A DNA stretch of 64,000 bases from a virus: positions 1-64,000 of the IMG/VR virus record IMGVR_UViG_3300033999_000083. One strand, written 5' to 3'. The notes beneath the pieces were generated by a model. That model saw only the letters and a list, made by a program, of their open reading frames with translations, searched no databases and was not told the DNA's origin. This document shows, piece after piece, positions 15,792 to 24,541 of this stretch. Made by a program: the position numbers and the translations under genes. The first letter of the stretch is position 1, and each line of letters starts with the position of its first letter.

Positions 15792-16130
15792 ATGCGATCT
15801 AAATTAATTATAGTAACTTTATTTCTGGCTATGTCTGTATTTTCTAAAGAAGGTATAGCATCTTATTATCACGATAAACATCATGGTAAGAAAACAGCAA
15901 GTGGAGTTATTTATGATAGAAATAGTTTTGTTTGTGCACATAAGGATCTTCCTTTTGGAACAAAATTATTAGTAACAAATCTTAGTAATAACAAGAAAGT
16001 TATAGTTACTGTCGTTGATAGAGGGCCTTTTATAAGGGGTAGAGAGATAGATTTATCTTTTGCTGCTGCCGATTCTTTAGGAATGATAGAAAAAGGTGTA
16101 CAAAAAGTAGATTATAAAATTATAAAATAG
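15792..16130 (+). CDS. rlpA: RlpA-like double-psi beta-barrel protein, secreted
   Basis: 112 residues. N-terminal signal peptide (about 18 residues, ends VFSKEG), then ASYYHDKHHGKKTASGVIYD, CAHKDLPFGTKLLVTNL and VTVVDRGPFIRGREIDLSFAAADSLGM. These are the RlpA double-psi beta-barrel signatures (G.ASYY...G..TA.GE.(F/Y), A.H..LPFGT...V, V.DRGPF..GR.IDLS..AA). RlpA-type proteins bind or cleave denuded peptidoglycan in the periplasm, so this may act in lysis or envelope remodelling. It lacks a SPOR domain. Confidence 0.8.
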   Translation: MRSKLIIVTLFLAMSVFSKEGIASYYHDKHHGKKTASGVIYDRNSFVCAHKDLPFGTKLLVTNLSNNKKVIVTVVDRGPFIRGREIDLSFAAADSLGMIEKGVQKVDYKIIK

Positions 16131-16299
16131 CTCTTTTGAGTTTTATATATATAATTAGCAATAATTAACGAAAAAAGGATTGTAGTAGTAGCTACCAAAC
16201 CAGAATCCTTGAGCCTTAAGAAATTAATAATTTCAGGCAACAGTCCACGAGGTAATGCTCCAGGAGCGCTGTTAGGGTAGCTTTTTAAATTAAACAAAC
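16131..16299. other. Intergenic stretch with hairpins
   Basis: No ORF. AAGGATT (16175-16181) pairs with AATCCTT (16194-16200), followed by a GAAATT/AATTTC hairpin and a GC-rich stretch. Could be the terminator of the RlpA-like gene or a small RNA. Confidence 0.35.
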
Positions 16300-16383
16300 A
16301 TGTTAATAGCTATATTATTTTTTGTAGTATTATTTATAATACTATTTATAGCAGGAATAATAATTTCATCTGATGATAATTAA
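16300..16383 (+). CDS. Tiny single-span membrane protein
   Basis: 27 codons, nearly all hydrophobic up to ISSDDN at the end. ATG to TAA, 3 bp before the next gene. Possible membrane micropeptide. Confidence 0.4.
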   Translation: MLIAILFFVVLFIILFIAGIIISSDDN

Positions 16384-16386
16384 ATT

Positions 16387-16611
16387 ATGGACATTTATAA
16401 TCTGATAATACCTCATATTGAAAAAGAAGCATTTGGCTTTGATAGATACAGAGTAATTATATCTATAGAAAGTCTTCTTAGGGCTTTTGCAGAGTACAAC
16501 AATACTTCTTATGAGGAAGAAGTGGAAAAATTCAATAAAATTCTAAGTAATGAATATAATGTTAAAGAATTAGAACTAAATGAATTCGATGAATATGAGG
16601 AAATAAAGTAA
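16387..16611 (+). CDS. Hypothetical small protein
   Basis: 74 residues, acidic, helical. Sits between a tiny membrane gene and a tRNA-like gene. Function unknown. Confidence 0.5.
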   Translation: MDIYNLIIPHIEKEAFGFDRYRVIISIESLLRAFAEYNNTSYEEEVEKFNKILSNEYNVKELELNEFDEYEEIK

Positions 16612-16620
16612 TAATTAGAT

Positions 16621-16696
16621 ACTGTGGTATCCACTCTGCCTGATAAGCAGTAGAAATGGTAATCGGTTACATGTGGGTTCAAGTCCCACCCACAGT
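16621..16696 (+). tRNA. tRNA-like gene, Ile (GAT) anticodon loop, no normal D arm
   Basis: Acceptor ACTGTGG/CCACAGT (7 bp) and T arm GTGGG-TTCAAGT-CCCAC are perfect. CTGC-CTGATAA-GCAG has exactly the anticodon loop of tRNA-Ile(GAT). Only 7 nt (TATCCAC) lie between acceptor and anticodon arms, so a normal D arm is missing; instead a GTAA-TCGG-TTAC hairpin sits in the variable region. Either an unusual tRNA, a degenerate one or a tRNA mimic. Confidence 0.6.
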
Positions 16697-16732
16697 ACTC
16701 TATAGATTTATAAACTAATAGATTTTAAAATT

Positions 16733-16951
16733 ATGGTAACAAAAATTAGATTTACTGAAAGCTCTGGAGAGTGCAAAACTGTTGGCACAATAAAAGTAGA
16801 GCATAACTTTGAAAATGAAGAAGATCTTTTGAATTTCATCCAAGACAATTGGCTTAATCTGGAAGATCAAAATGTAGTTAATATCCTTGATGTTGATATT
16901 AGCAGTAATGGTGATTTATATGTAGAATTGAAAACAATTGATGAAGATTAA
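16733..16951 (+). CDS. Hypothetical small protein
   Basis: 72 residues, acidic, beta-rich (KIRFTESSGECKTVGTIKVEH). Function unknown. Confidence 0.5.
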   Translation: MVTKIRFTESSGECKTVGTIKVEHNFENEEDLLNFIQDNWLNLEDQNVVNILDVDISSNGDLYVELKTIDED

Positions 16952-16971
16952 TTAATAAATAATTTACCAAG

Positions 16972-17238
16972 ATGATTAAACAATATTATCGTACTAAAAA
17001 GGGTAACCCAAGAGGTCTTATCATAGCTTTAGATAAAGGTATCTATGGCTGGTCATTGTGTAGTAAGAAAGATGTTTTCAACAAAAAGGTTGGAACTTCT
17101 ATAGCTATGGGTAGAGCTCAAAAAGCAGCTTTACTTTCTGATGATGAAAGGTTCGACTATTATCAATACAGTGTTCCAAATTCTATGTGGGAACTATTTA
17201 CAGAAATTAATAAAAGAGCACATAAGTACTTTAAATGA
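16972..17238 (+). CDS. Conserved small phage protein
   Basis: 88 residues. RTKKGNPRGLIIALDKGIYGWSLCSKKDVFNKKVGTSIAMGRA is a motif seen in a family of small phage proteins (R.G.P.G...A.....GWS.C...D.F.K..G...A.GRA). Role unknown. Ends TGA-TAA, with the next ATG in the overlap. Confidence 0.6.
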   Translation: MIKQYYRTKKGNPRGLIIALDKGIYGWSLCSKKDVFNKKVGTSIAMGRAQKAALLSDDERFDYYQYSVPNSMWELFTEINKRAHKYFK

Positions 17239-17495
17239 TAATTCAAGGTAAAGACTATAAAATAGAGAAGTTAGAAAATTCTGAATTCTATAATCTTAGC
17301 TTGCTATCTATTATAAATAAAGGTACAGATAAAGAAAGAGAGGAATTCAAAGTAATTAGCTATGGTATTCCTTTTGATGAATGTATCAAAAAAATAGTAG
17401 ATTATAAGTTAAGGCAAGTTGATGGTACTTATACTATAAAAGAATATGTAGATAAGTATAAAGACTTGGTAAATGAAATAAGTAATGAATTTTAA
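17235..17495 (+). CDS. Hypothetical small protein
   Basis: 86 residues, mixed charge; no motif recognised. Starts in the ATGA overlap with the upstream gene. Confidence 0.5.
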   Translation: MIIQGKDYKIEKLENSEFYNLSLLSIINKGTDKEREEFKVISYGIPFDECIKKIVDYKLRQVDGTYTIKEYVDKYKDLVNEISNEF

Positions 17496-17512
17496 CAATA
17501 ATAACACATAAG

Positions 17513-18082
17513 ATGGATAAACAAGGACCAAATCATCCAGATGTACCTAATATATTTGGTCATCTAATGCTAGATATTGAAACTATGGGAAGTGAAAGTT
17601 TTTCTAGTATATTAAGTATTGGAGCATTAGAATTTGATATTGAAACAGGTGCTACTGGAAAAGAGTTTTATGTAACTATTGACTTACAAAGTTGTTTAGA
17701 TTTAGGTTTAATAGTAAACGCTTCAACCATTATGTGGTGGTTAGTTCAAAATGAACAAGCTAGAAAAGACCTAGCCGAAAGAGTTACTATACCTATCAGG
17801 GAAGCACTTTTAAGATTTGCACAATTCTGTAATAAGGATTACCAAATATGGGGAAACTCTGTAAGATTTGATTGTGGTATTCTTCAGAATGCTTATAATA
17901 AGGCTGGTATACCTATTCCGTGGGACTTTAGAAAAGAAAGATGCGTTAGGACACTTGTAAGCTTTAATCCTAATATAAAAGATAGTTTTCCAAGAACAGG
18001 AACAGTTCATAATGCCCTTTCTGACTGTTATTCTCAAGTTGGTTATTGTTCAGCTATATGGAAATCTCTACATAACTCTTAA
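17513..18082 (+). CDS. DEDDh 3'-5' exonuclease (RNase T/Rv2179c type)
   Basis: 189 residues. Exo I LMLDIETMG (about residues 18-26) gives Asp and Glu. Exo II IWGNSVRFDCGIL (about 113-125) gives Asp. Exo III VHNALSDC (about 163-170) gives the catalytic His and final Asp. STIMWWL...EQAR matches the Rv2179c/DUF5051 type of exoribonuclease-like phage proteins. Probable RNA or ssDNA exonuclease. Confidence 0.8.
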   Translation: MDKQGPNHPDVPNIFGHLMLDIETMGSESFSSILSIGALEFDIETGATGKEFYVTIDLQSCLDLGLIVNASTIMWWLVQNEQARKDLAERVTIPIREALLRFAQFCNKDYQIWGNSVRFDCGILQNAYNKAGIPIPWDFRKERCVRTLVSFNPNIKDSFPRTGTVHNALSDCYSQVGYCSAIWKSLHNS

Positions 18083-18104
18083 TAAATTGTAGTAGATTAA
18101 AATT

Positions 18105-18380
18105 ATGAGACAAGTAGTTGGTAATATTGATGGTAATGATGTAATATATAATACAGAAGACGAAACTGTTTTTTGTAAAAATACCGAATTACCTTATAAA
18201 TTGCTTAAAAAGGTTTTTGATAGCAGTTTAAATAGAGTTAAAATAAAAGATGATTTATACTATATAGATCACGGTTTTAACATGTCTATTGGATGTCTAA
18301 AATTAGACAAAAATGAATATAAAGAGATGATTAATAATATTGAAAAGATTAAATTAAATTATGGAAAGAGAAATCACTAA
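18105..18380 (+). CDS. Hypothetical small protein
   Basis: 91 residues, overlaps the following ATPase gene by 20 bp. No motif recognised. Confidence 0.5.
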   Translation: MRQVVGNIDGNDVIYNTEDETVFCKNTELPYKLLKKVFDSSLNRVKIKDDLYYIDHGFNMSIGCLKLDKNEYKEMINNIEKIKLNYGKRNH

Positions 18381-20131
18381 TTCAAAGATTCACACTCAAA
18401 TTAAATCTTACGAACAAAGACAAAAAGAAAAACTTGTAGAACTTGGTCAATCAAATAAAAGCTATAAAAATATTTTAGCTTATTTGGAGGCTGAAATCAA
18501 GCAATCTACTAAAATTTCAACATTTAACTACAAAATTAAATGTTTTAAAGATGATGGAGTATATCAACTAAATAGAGCTATAGAAGAAATCTATGGTTCT
18601 GTAAGTTTTAAGAAAGATGAAAGTCCTTCAGGAGGATCTGACTCTATTCAAACTATAGATATAACTTTAGCATCTGGAGAAAGAATTAAAACTTTGTTTG
18701 GTAAGATAGCTTTACCAGAAGCAGGAGAAGGAGCCTACATTGATATATCTTATGATAGTGCGAATGATACTTTGCATGTTGTAGGCAACTGCGAATTCAG
18801 ATTTTCAAGTATGATTGATGAGATTGTTAAAAGAGCAGAAAAACTCTTGAAAACTGATTCAATCTATAAGGATCAAGCTATTGAGTTAGATGAATCTTTT
18901 TCACCAAGAATAATGGATTTAACTTCATATACTAAAGAGTTTGTTGTTCTTAGTAGCCAAACTAAGTATGAATTACAACCATTAATGAATAGGATATTTG
19001 ATCCTGCAAAATGTAAGGCAAAAGGTATTCCACTTAAACTGGGAGTGCTCTTAGATGGCCCATACGGTTGGTAGTTTAATATTATATATAAATATTTAAC
19101 TTAAACAGCCCTTATGCGAGGTAACTCGTATTAAGAATTCTAGTGAATTGCTGGAAAATCCTTAGAGCTATATAGACTACAACATAGATAGTAATATCAA
19201 GTGTGAATGTTTAAAAACTATATAGATTGGAAAATCAGCAGCGAAGCTTCTTATAAATAAGAAGAACGTTCAACGACTATCCCTGAAATGGGAGTACACT
19301 CAAATGAGTGGAAGTACTAGACATCCTTATAGGATGAAGATATAGTCTGGTCTTTATAGAAATATAAAGAAGTTCATAAGAGAACTGCATAAGAGTAATG
19401 AACTTATGTGAACAACAACGACAGGAAAAACTTTATTAGCATTTAAACTAGCAGCAGATGCTATTAAAAACAATTGGAGTTTTATTTATCTTAAAGAACC
19501 TAGTTATTTAGCAAGAACTTTAAGATTAGCAAAAACCCTTGATCAAAATGGCAATGGTGTAATAATTTTCTTAGAGGATCTTGATCAAATAACTAGAGGA
19601 GAAAGAGATGCTGCTATGCAGGACATCTTAAATACCTTAGATGGTGGAGATACTAAGAGTATGAATGTAATCTCAATATTTACTACTAATCATCTAGAAC
19701 TAATTGAACCAACATTCTTAAGAGGAAAAAGAATTGGTTCTCTTATCTCACTTGGTTTCTTGGATAAAGAAACTGCTCTGGAATATATCACCACAACTTT
19801 TGAACGTGATGGTTACAGAGTAGATAATAATGGGATGGATAAAGTATGTAAACTTATTGAAGAAAGTAACATAGCTCCTGCTTTTATGGCAGAAATATGT
19901 GAATCTGTTAAATCTCATGTACTATATGAAGATGATGTAATTATCAAACCAGAGTATATTGAGAATGCAGTAAAATCTTATTTAAGGCAAGTTAATATTG
20001 CTAAGAAGAAAGATATGTCTGAAACAGATGAATCTCGCCTTGCTGATTCTTTAAGAAAGATTATTAATAAAGATTTAATGAAATTACTTGAAGAACAGAA
20101 ACAATTTATTGAAGAACGTTTTGGAGAATGA
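18361..20131 (+). CDS. AAA+ ATPase, split by a group I intron
   Basis: Joining 18361-19068 to 19421-20131 gives a 472-residue protein in frame. The junction falls inside Walker A: DGPYG from exon 1 and TGKT from exon 2 make GPYGTGKT. Walker B is VIIFLEDLDQ, sensor 1 ISIFTTNH, arginine finger region RGKR, then a C-terminal helical lid. This is the FtsH/BCS1-like AAA class. A role in remodelling or proteolysis partner work is inference. The stop is TGA, two codons before TAG. Confidence 0.8.
19069..19420 (+). ncRNA. Group I intron without ORF, in AAA+ gene
   Basis: 352 nt. Contains the four conserved group I elements in order: P (AATTGCTGGAAAA near 19143), Q (AATCAGCAGC near 19226), R (GTTCAACGACTA near 19268) and S (AAGATATAGTCTG near 19337). 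It starts after a U of the upstream exon and ends in G, and removal restores Walker A exactly. No endonuclease gene, so it depends on others for mobility or has lost its own. Confidence 0.85.
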
Positions 20132-20409
20132 AGTTAGTTTATAAAGATTTCGTAATAGAGTGTGATGGAACATTCACACTCTATTACAAATATTTAAAGA
20201 AAGATAAAGTAGAGCATAAACTACTTGGATATTTTTCTAATTTTGAATCAGTTTTAAGAAGAATCATATCTATTTCTAAAGATAAGGAACTTATTACTTA
20301 TTATAATGAATACAAGGAATATAAACAAAAACTAAACTATATATCTAACATAGTTTATAAACCAATAAAACAATTATATAGCCAAATATATGGAATTAGA
20401 AAAGTATAA
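20128..20409 (+). CDS. Hypothetical small protein
   Basis: 93 residues, basic. Begins in the ATGA overlap with the AAA+ gene, so probably translated with it. Function unknown. Confidence 0.5.
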   Translation: MKLVYKDFVIECDGTFTLYYKYLKKDKVEHKLLGYFSNFESVLRRIISISKDKELITYYNEYKEYKQKLNYISNIVYKPIKQLYSQIYGIRKV

Positions 20410-20665
20410 GGTAGAAATAGATCCTAAATTAGGAATAATATCAGTAGAGCATCCATACAAATCTACTACTTTATCTAAGTTAATGGAAATTAAGGAAACT
20501 ATAGAAAAATCTACTAAGTCTAAGTATAATTACGGCATTTTATTAAGAATGCCAGGATATTATTTTAGTTATAGATTAAGCGATGAAAAAGTTATAGTTT
20601 GTGGTAGCTTTAATAAAAAAGAAACAATAGAAGAAACTAAAAATTTTATAAATAATGTTAAGTAG
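20390..20665 (+). CDS. Hypothetical small protein
   Basis: 91 residues, overlaps the gene before by 20 bp. No motif recognised. Confidence 0.5.
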   Translation: MELEKYKVEIDPKLGIISVEHPYKSTTLSKLMEIKETIEKSTKSKYNYGILLRMPGYYFSYRLSDEKVIVCGSFNKKETIEETKNFINNVK

Positions 20666-20701
20666 ATTAGAACTTCAGTTACTAAAAAATATAATAAAAC
20701 T

Positions 20702-21382
20702 ATGAAAATATGTGCAATATCTGATTTACACGGTAAGTTAATAGAATTACCAGATTCTGATCTTACTTTAATAGCTGGAGATATTACTCCGCCAGCAAAA
20801 GAAAATAATCCAGATTTGGTATTCAAATGGCTAGACAATGAATTCAAACAGTGGTGTAAAAATATAGAAACTTATGAAATAGTTTTAGTAGCTGGAAACC
20901 ATGATTTTGTTTTTCAATCCCATCCAGATGAAGTAAAAAGTATATTTAAAAATTATGGAAATTGGTTTCATTATTTAGAAAATGAAACTAAAGTAATAAA
21001 CATAGAAGGATTTCCTAGTTTATCTATATATGGTACTCCATATTGTCATGAATTTGGTTACTGGGCTTTTATGCCAGGAGATGAACATCTTCCAGAATTA
21101 TTCTCTGTTTGTCCAGATAAAGTTGACATTATATTATCACATGATGCTCCTTATGGGATAAGTGATATGTGTCTTCAAAAGAAATTTGGAAATGATGAAC
21201 ATTTAGGAAATAAAGCTCTAAGAGAAAGATTAAATTGTGTAGATTACAAATATTTAATTCATGGACACTTACACTCATCTTCTCATTATTTTGAAAAATT
21301 TAAGCTTGGTAAAATAGCTTGTGCTAGTATATTAGATGAAAGTTATCAAGTAGCTTATAAACCATTATTATTTGAGTATTAA
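20702..21382 (+). CDS. Calcineurin-like metallophosphoesterase
   Basis: 226 residues. All motifs of the calcineurin fold are seen: ISDLHG (about 5-10), AGDITPP (about 28), VAGNHDF (about 65), ILSHDAPYG (about 146) and LIHGHLHSS (about 183-191). This type acts on phosphodiesters of nucleotides or nucleic acids with a bimetal centre. One of three such enzymes in the window; its neighbour is the second. Confidence 0.85.
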   Translation: MKICAISDLHGKLIELPDSDLTLIAGDITPPAKENNPDLVFKWLDNEFKQWCKNIETYEIVLVAGNHDFVFQSHPDEVKSIFKNYGNWFHYLENETKVINIEGFPSLSIYGTPYCHEFGYWAFMPGDEHLPELFSVCPDKVDIILSHDAPYGISDMCLQKKFGNDEHLGNKALRERLNCVDYKYLIHGHLHSSSHYFEKFKLGKIACASILDESYQVAYKPLLFEY

Positions 21383-22033
21383 ATGAATAAGATTTTTGTA
21401 ACAGCTGATTTACATTATAAACATAAAAATATTGTAAAAGGTGTTTCTTGTTGGGATAATGTAAATGCTACTAGAGATTTTGATACTGTAGAAGAAATGG
21501 ATGAAGCAATAGTAGAATCTATAAATAATACAGTAGGAAAACAAGATACTTTATATATCTTAGGAGATATAGCTTTTGGGAATGTAGATTGTTTATTAGA
21601 GCTAATGAAAAAAATAAGATGTGAAAATATACATTGTATCTTAGGTAATCATGATAAATATATAAAGAAGAATGTATCTTTTACTAAAACAATTCCCAAT
21701 GGATTGTTAGGTTATGAGTTTTTAGGTAAAACTCTAGTTCCTGGAAATACTTATACTTTTAATGTAAGAGATTTATTTAAAAGTGTTAGTACTAGAGAAG
21801 AAGTATATTATAAAGGTAAATTATTTGTACTGGATCATTATCCGTTAGAAGCTTGGAAAGATTCTTTTAAAGGGTCTTATATGATACATGGTCACGTACA
21901 TGGTTCTTTAGATTATTCTGATACTAGTATGTTTAATAAACGTATTGATGTAGATTGGGGAAAATTCAAAAGACCTATTAGCCTTGATGAGATTATGGAA
22001 CTACTTAGTAATAGAGAAAAATTAAATATTTAG
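21383..22033 (+). CDS. Calcineurin-like metallophosphoesterase
   Basis: 216 residues. TADLHYKHKNI, LGDIAFG, CILGNHDKY, LDHYPLE and MIHGHVHG are the five metal-binding motifs. TADLH..H.NI is usual for phage or bacterial phosphoesterases of the YfcE-unrelated, phage-type branch. Directly abuts the gene before with no gap, so translation is probably coupled. Confidence 0.85.
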   Translation: MNKIFVTADLHYKHKNIVKGVSCWDNVNATRDFDTVEEMDEAIVESINNTVGKQDTLYILGDIAFGNVDCLLELMKKIRCENIHCILGNHDKYIKKNVSFTKTIPNGLLGYEFLGKTLVPGNTYTFNVRDLFKSVSTREEVYYKGKLFVLDHYPLEAWKDSFKGSYMIHGHVHGSLDYSDTSMFNKRIDVDWGKFKRPISLDEIMELLSNREKLNI

Positions 22034-22035
22034 CC

Positions 22036-22368
22036 ATGTCAATGTTTGATACAATAGAAGTTCCAAAAGAATTTCTACCATTACCTAACAACTTTATAAA
22101 AACACTTCCAGATGTTATTAGTTTTCAAACAAGAGATTTAGGAGAGAATTTAGATACTTATATAGTAGATGATACTGCGCAATTAATAGAATATGTTATT
22201 AATAGTGAGGGTACTACCTACTATTCTAATTATGACTATGATGGGTATGTATTATTTTATGGATATATAAATGAAACAATGTATGAATTTAAAGCTAATT
22301 TTTCTAATGGTAAACTGATATCTGTAGTAAATTCCGATAACACTATTAAAACAATAATAATTTTATAA
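22036..22368 (+). CDS. Hypothetical protein
   Basis: 110 residues, beginning MSMFDTIEVPKEFLPLP and then DVISFQTRDLGENLDTYIV. The MFD.I......P.......FQT(K)(D/S)L...L..Y.(I/V) pattern is common in small phage proteins. Function unknown. Overlaps RNase H start by one base. Confidence 0.55.
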   Translation: MSMFDTIEVPKEFLPLPNNFIKTLPDVISFQTRDLGENLDTYIVDDTAQLIEYVINSEGTTYYSNYDYDGYVLFYGYINETMYEFKANFSNGKLISVVNSDNTIKTIIIL

Positions 22369-22778
22369 TGTATATAATTTATACTGATGGAGCTTGTAAA
22401 AGTTCTAATAAAACTGGAGGATGGGCTTTTGTAGTAATCAAAGATGATAAAAAGATTTATTTTGATTTTAACTCAGAAGACGACACAACAAATAATCGCA
22501 TGGAAATAACAGCTTGTATCAAAGCTCTTGAATATTGTATTGATAATAATATAAAAGAAGTGGTGATTCAAACTGATTCCATGTATGTAATTGGTACTAT
22601 TAAATATGGTTGGAAAAGAAATGTTAATAATGATTTATGGCCAGTATTAAGTAGTATGTGTAATCGTGTTAGAGTGGTATGGCAACATGTTAAAGGACAT
22701 AATGGAGATAAATATAATTCTCTTTGTGATTCTTTAGCTTCTGTTGCAAGTAATTATAAAAAAATAAAGAAAGTATGA
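22368..22778 (+). CDS. rnhA: Ribonuclease H (type I)
   Basis: 136 residues. IYTDGACK (first Asp), NNRMEI (Glu), QTDSMYV (second Asp), HVKGHNGD (His loop) and SLCDSLA (final Asp) are the RNase HI catalytic set. Removes RNA primers at the replication fork. Ends TGA-TAA, overlapping the protease gene. Confidence 0.9.
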   Translation: MYIIYTDGACKSSNKTGGWAFVVIKDDKKIYFDFNSEDDTTNNRMEITACIKALEYCIDNNIKEVVIQTDSMYVIGTIKYGWKRNVNNDLWPVLSSMCNRVRVVWQHVKGHNGDKYNSLCDSLASVASNYKKIKKV

Positions 22779-23338
22779 TAAGAACAATCGTAGAAGAGAG
22801 GACTAAGAATATAGCAGTTATGGATGTATTTTCCAAATTAGCCCAAAATAGAATTGTATATATAGATGGCCCTATAGACGATGAATTGGCTAATGGAGTT
22901 ATATCTCAACTACTATATTTAGATTCTCTTAATAATAATGAAATATCTATTTATATAAACTCTTATGGAGGTTATATATATGATGGGTTAGGTATTATAG
23001 ATGCTATGAATTTAATTAAAAGTCCTGTAAAAACAGTTTGTATAGGAAAAGCTATGAGTATGGCAGCTATAATTTTAATTTGTGGTAAGACTAGATATGC
23101 CACAGAAAATGCAACAATAATGTTACATGAACCTTCTGGAGGTACAATAGGTACATTTAGAGAAGTAGAAACTACTTATAAGGAAATAGAGAGAACAAAA
23201 AACATACTCTATGGTATTATTAGGAAAAAAACAAATATTTCTGACCCAGAAGATATTTTAGATAGAGATGTATATTATACACCAATAGATGCTAAAAAGT
23301 TAAACATAATAGATGAGATTTTAATTGGAGAATTCTAA
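22775..23338 (+). CDS. clpP: ClpP-like serine protease
   Basis: 187 residues, the usual ClpP length. VYIDGPIDDELA, ISIYINSYGG (oxyanion strand), GKAMSMAAII (catalytic Ser), ATIMLHEPSGG (catalytic His) and a C-terminal RDVYYTPIDAKKLNIIDEIL (Asp region). The AAA+ ATPases in the window could be unfoldase partners (speculation; no IGF/LGF-type docking loop checked). Alternatively it is a prohead-type protease, but its place in the early strand argues against that. Confidence 0.85.
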   Translation: MIRTIVEERTKNIAVMDVFSKLAQNRIVYIDGPIDDELANGVISQLLYLDSLNNNEISIYINSYGGYIYDGLGIIDAMNLIKSPVKTVCIGKAMSMAAIILICGKTRYATENATIMLHEPSGGTIGTFREVETTYKEIERTKNILYGIIRKKTNISDPEDILDRDVYYTPIDAKKLNIIDEILIGEF

Positions 23339-23648
23339 ATTGATTTATATAAAAGATGATGAAGTTGTATATGCAGGAAACTCATTTATATATGAAGTAA
23401 GTGTATATAATTATTTTAAAAATTATTTTTCATTAGTTAAAACAACTTTATATGAATCAAAGATTCCAATAAAACATACAATTAGATCATTTTTTATAAA
23501 CAAGTACACAGAGATATGTTGTGATTTATATCAAGCACCTCTGGAATATTTAATTGATAATAATTATGAGTCGCAAGCAAACTTTAATAAGCGAAAAATT
23601 AAGCACAATGCTAGTAAAACAACTAGCTCACGAACTAAAAAATTATAA
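23325..23648 (+). CDS. Hypothetical protein
   Basis: 107 residues, basic, Tyr-rich. Overlaps ClpP by 14 bp and the ferritin gene by 83 bp, which is a long overlap for this genome. Function unknown. Confidence 0.45.
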   Translation: MENSKLIYIKDDEVVYAGNSFIYEVSVYNYFKNYFSLVKTTLYESKIPIKHTIRSFFINKYTEICCDLYQAPLEYLIDNNYESQANFNKRKIKHNASKTTSSRTKKL

Positions 23649-24069
23649 TCTGTATAAAACTTTTGCAAACTATTTTGATGTGGAAGGTGTAGTTGATTTA
23701 GCAGAATACTATAGTAAGAGGGCTGATGAAGAATTCAAACACCAAGATTGGATATATAAATACTTAACTGATGCTGATATAGTATTTCAATATCCAGCCA
23801 TAGAAGCTAATAATTATGTAGTAAAAAACTATGTAGAACCTTTTCAGTTAACTGTGGATAGAGAAATTGAAACTACTGATGGGATTTATAAAATTTATGA
23901 AGAAGCTCAGATGGAAAAGGATTATATGACAGTAGTATGGTTACAACAACATCTTGTTCCAGAACAAATAGAAGAAGAAAATACTAGTAGGATGGCATTA
24001 GTTATAATGGAAGAAGATGCAGATTTATATATTAAAGCAGAACGTGTTCTACATTTACTTGATAAATAA
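23566..24069 (+). CDS. ftn: Ferritin-like diiron protein
   Basis: 167 residues, bacterial ferritin (FtnA) length. Aligning by eye to FtnA, the ferroxidase ligands are present: Glu in HELKNYNLY (helix A), EE..H in ADEEFKHQD (helix B), Glu in VDREIETT (helix C) and Q..E in PEQIEEE (helix D). ALVIMEEDADLYIKAERVL closes it. It would oxidise and store iron. Start chosen at MSRKQTL; an in-frame ATG 12 bp upstream also exists. Confidence 0.85.
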   Translation: MSRKQTLISEKLSTMLVKQLAHELKNYNLYKTFANYFDVEGVVDLAEYYSKRADEEFKHQDWIYKYLTDADIVFQYPAIEANNYVVKNYVEPFQLTVDREIETTDGIYKIYEEAQMEKDYMTVVWLQQHLVPEQIEEENTSRMALVIMEEDADLYIKAERVLHLLDK

Positions 24070-24248
24070 TGATTTTTTTGGTTCTAAATAAAGAAACTGA
24101 CGAATTAGTAGAAGTTCTTAAAGATCCTACTAAAGAATATTTGGAAAAATACACAGAAGAACACCCAAACGTATATATACGAGATGAAAATTACTTAATA
24201 GATAAACAATTTTATGAAGATGGTATAGACTACAATGATCTATGGTAG
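24069..24248 (+). CDS. Small acidic protein
   Basis: 59 codons from an ATG that overlaps the ferritin stop by one base, to TAG. Begins MIFLVLNKETDELVEVLKD. Phage-like codon use. Unknown. Confidence 0.5.
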   Translation: MIFLVLNKETDELVEVLKDPTKEYLEKYTEEHPNVYIRDENYLIDKQFYEDGIDYNDLW

Positions 24249-24541
24249 AAAAAGTAGAAAGAGTAGAATTAGTAGCAGTAAGGGAAGGATCATATACTAT
24301 CTACGTATTTAAAAAGGTAGAAGACTCTGAATATATTATGTGTACCAGACTTCCTAATTGGAATGTTCCTGATGTGCATATAGGAGAAAAAGGATTTCTA
24401 AATTATCAGATAGTTAAAGCTGGAGAAACATATTATAATCCTTCAATCGATGAAACTGTTAAATATCAATACTCTAATATCTACTTTATCAACTTCATAA
24501 AGGAATCAGATGTAACAGACAACGATAGTATTATAATATGA
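24242..24541 (+). CDS. Hypothetical protein
   Basis: 99 residues. VAVREGSYTIYVFKKVEDSEYIMCTRLPNWNVPDVHIGEKGFL is a beta-rich block of the phage type (Y..YVFKK..D.EYI.CT..PNW....I..G..GF). Ends TGA-TAG in overlap with the next ATG. Function unknown. Confidence 0.55.
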   Translation: MVEKVERVELVAVREGSYTIYVFKKVEDSEYIMCTRLPNWNVPDVHIGEKGFLNYQIVKAGETYYNPSIDETVKYQYSNIYFINFIKESDVTDNDSIII

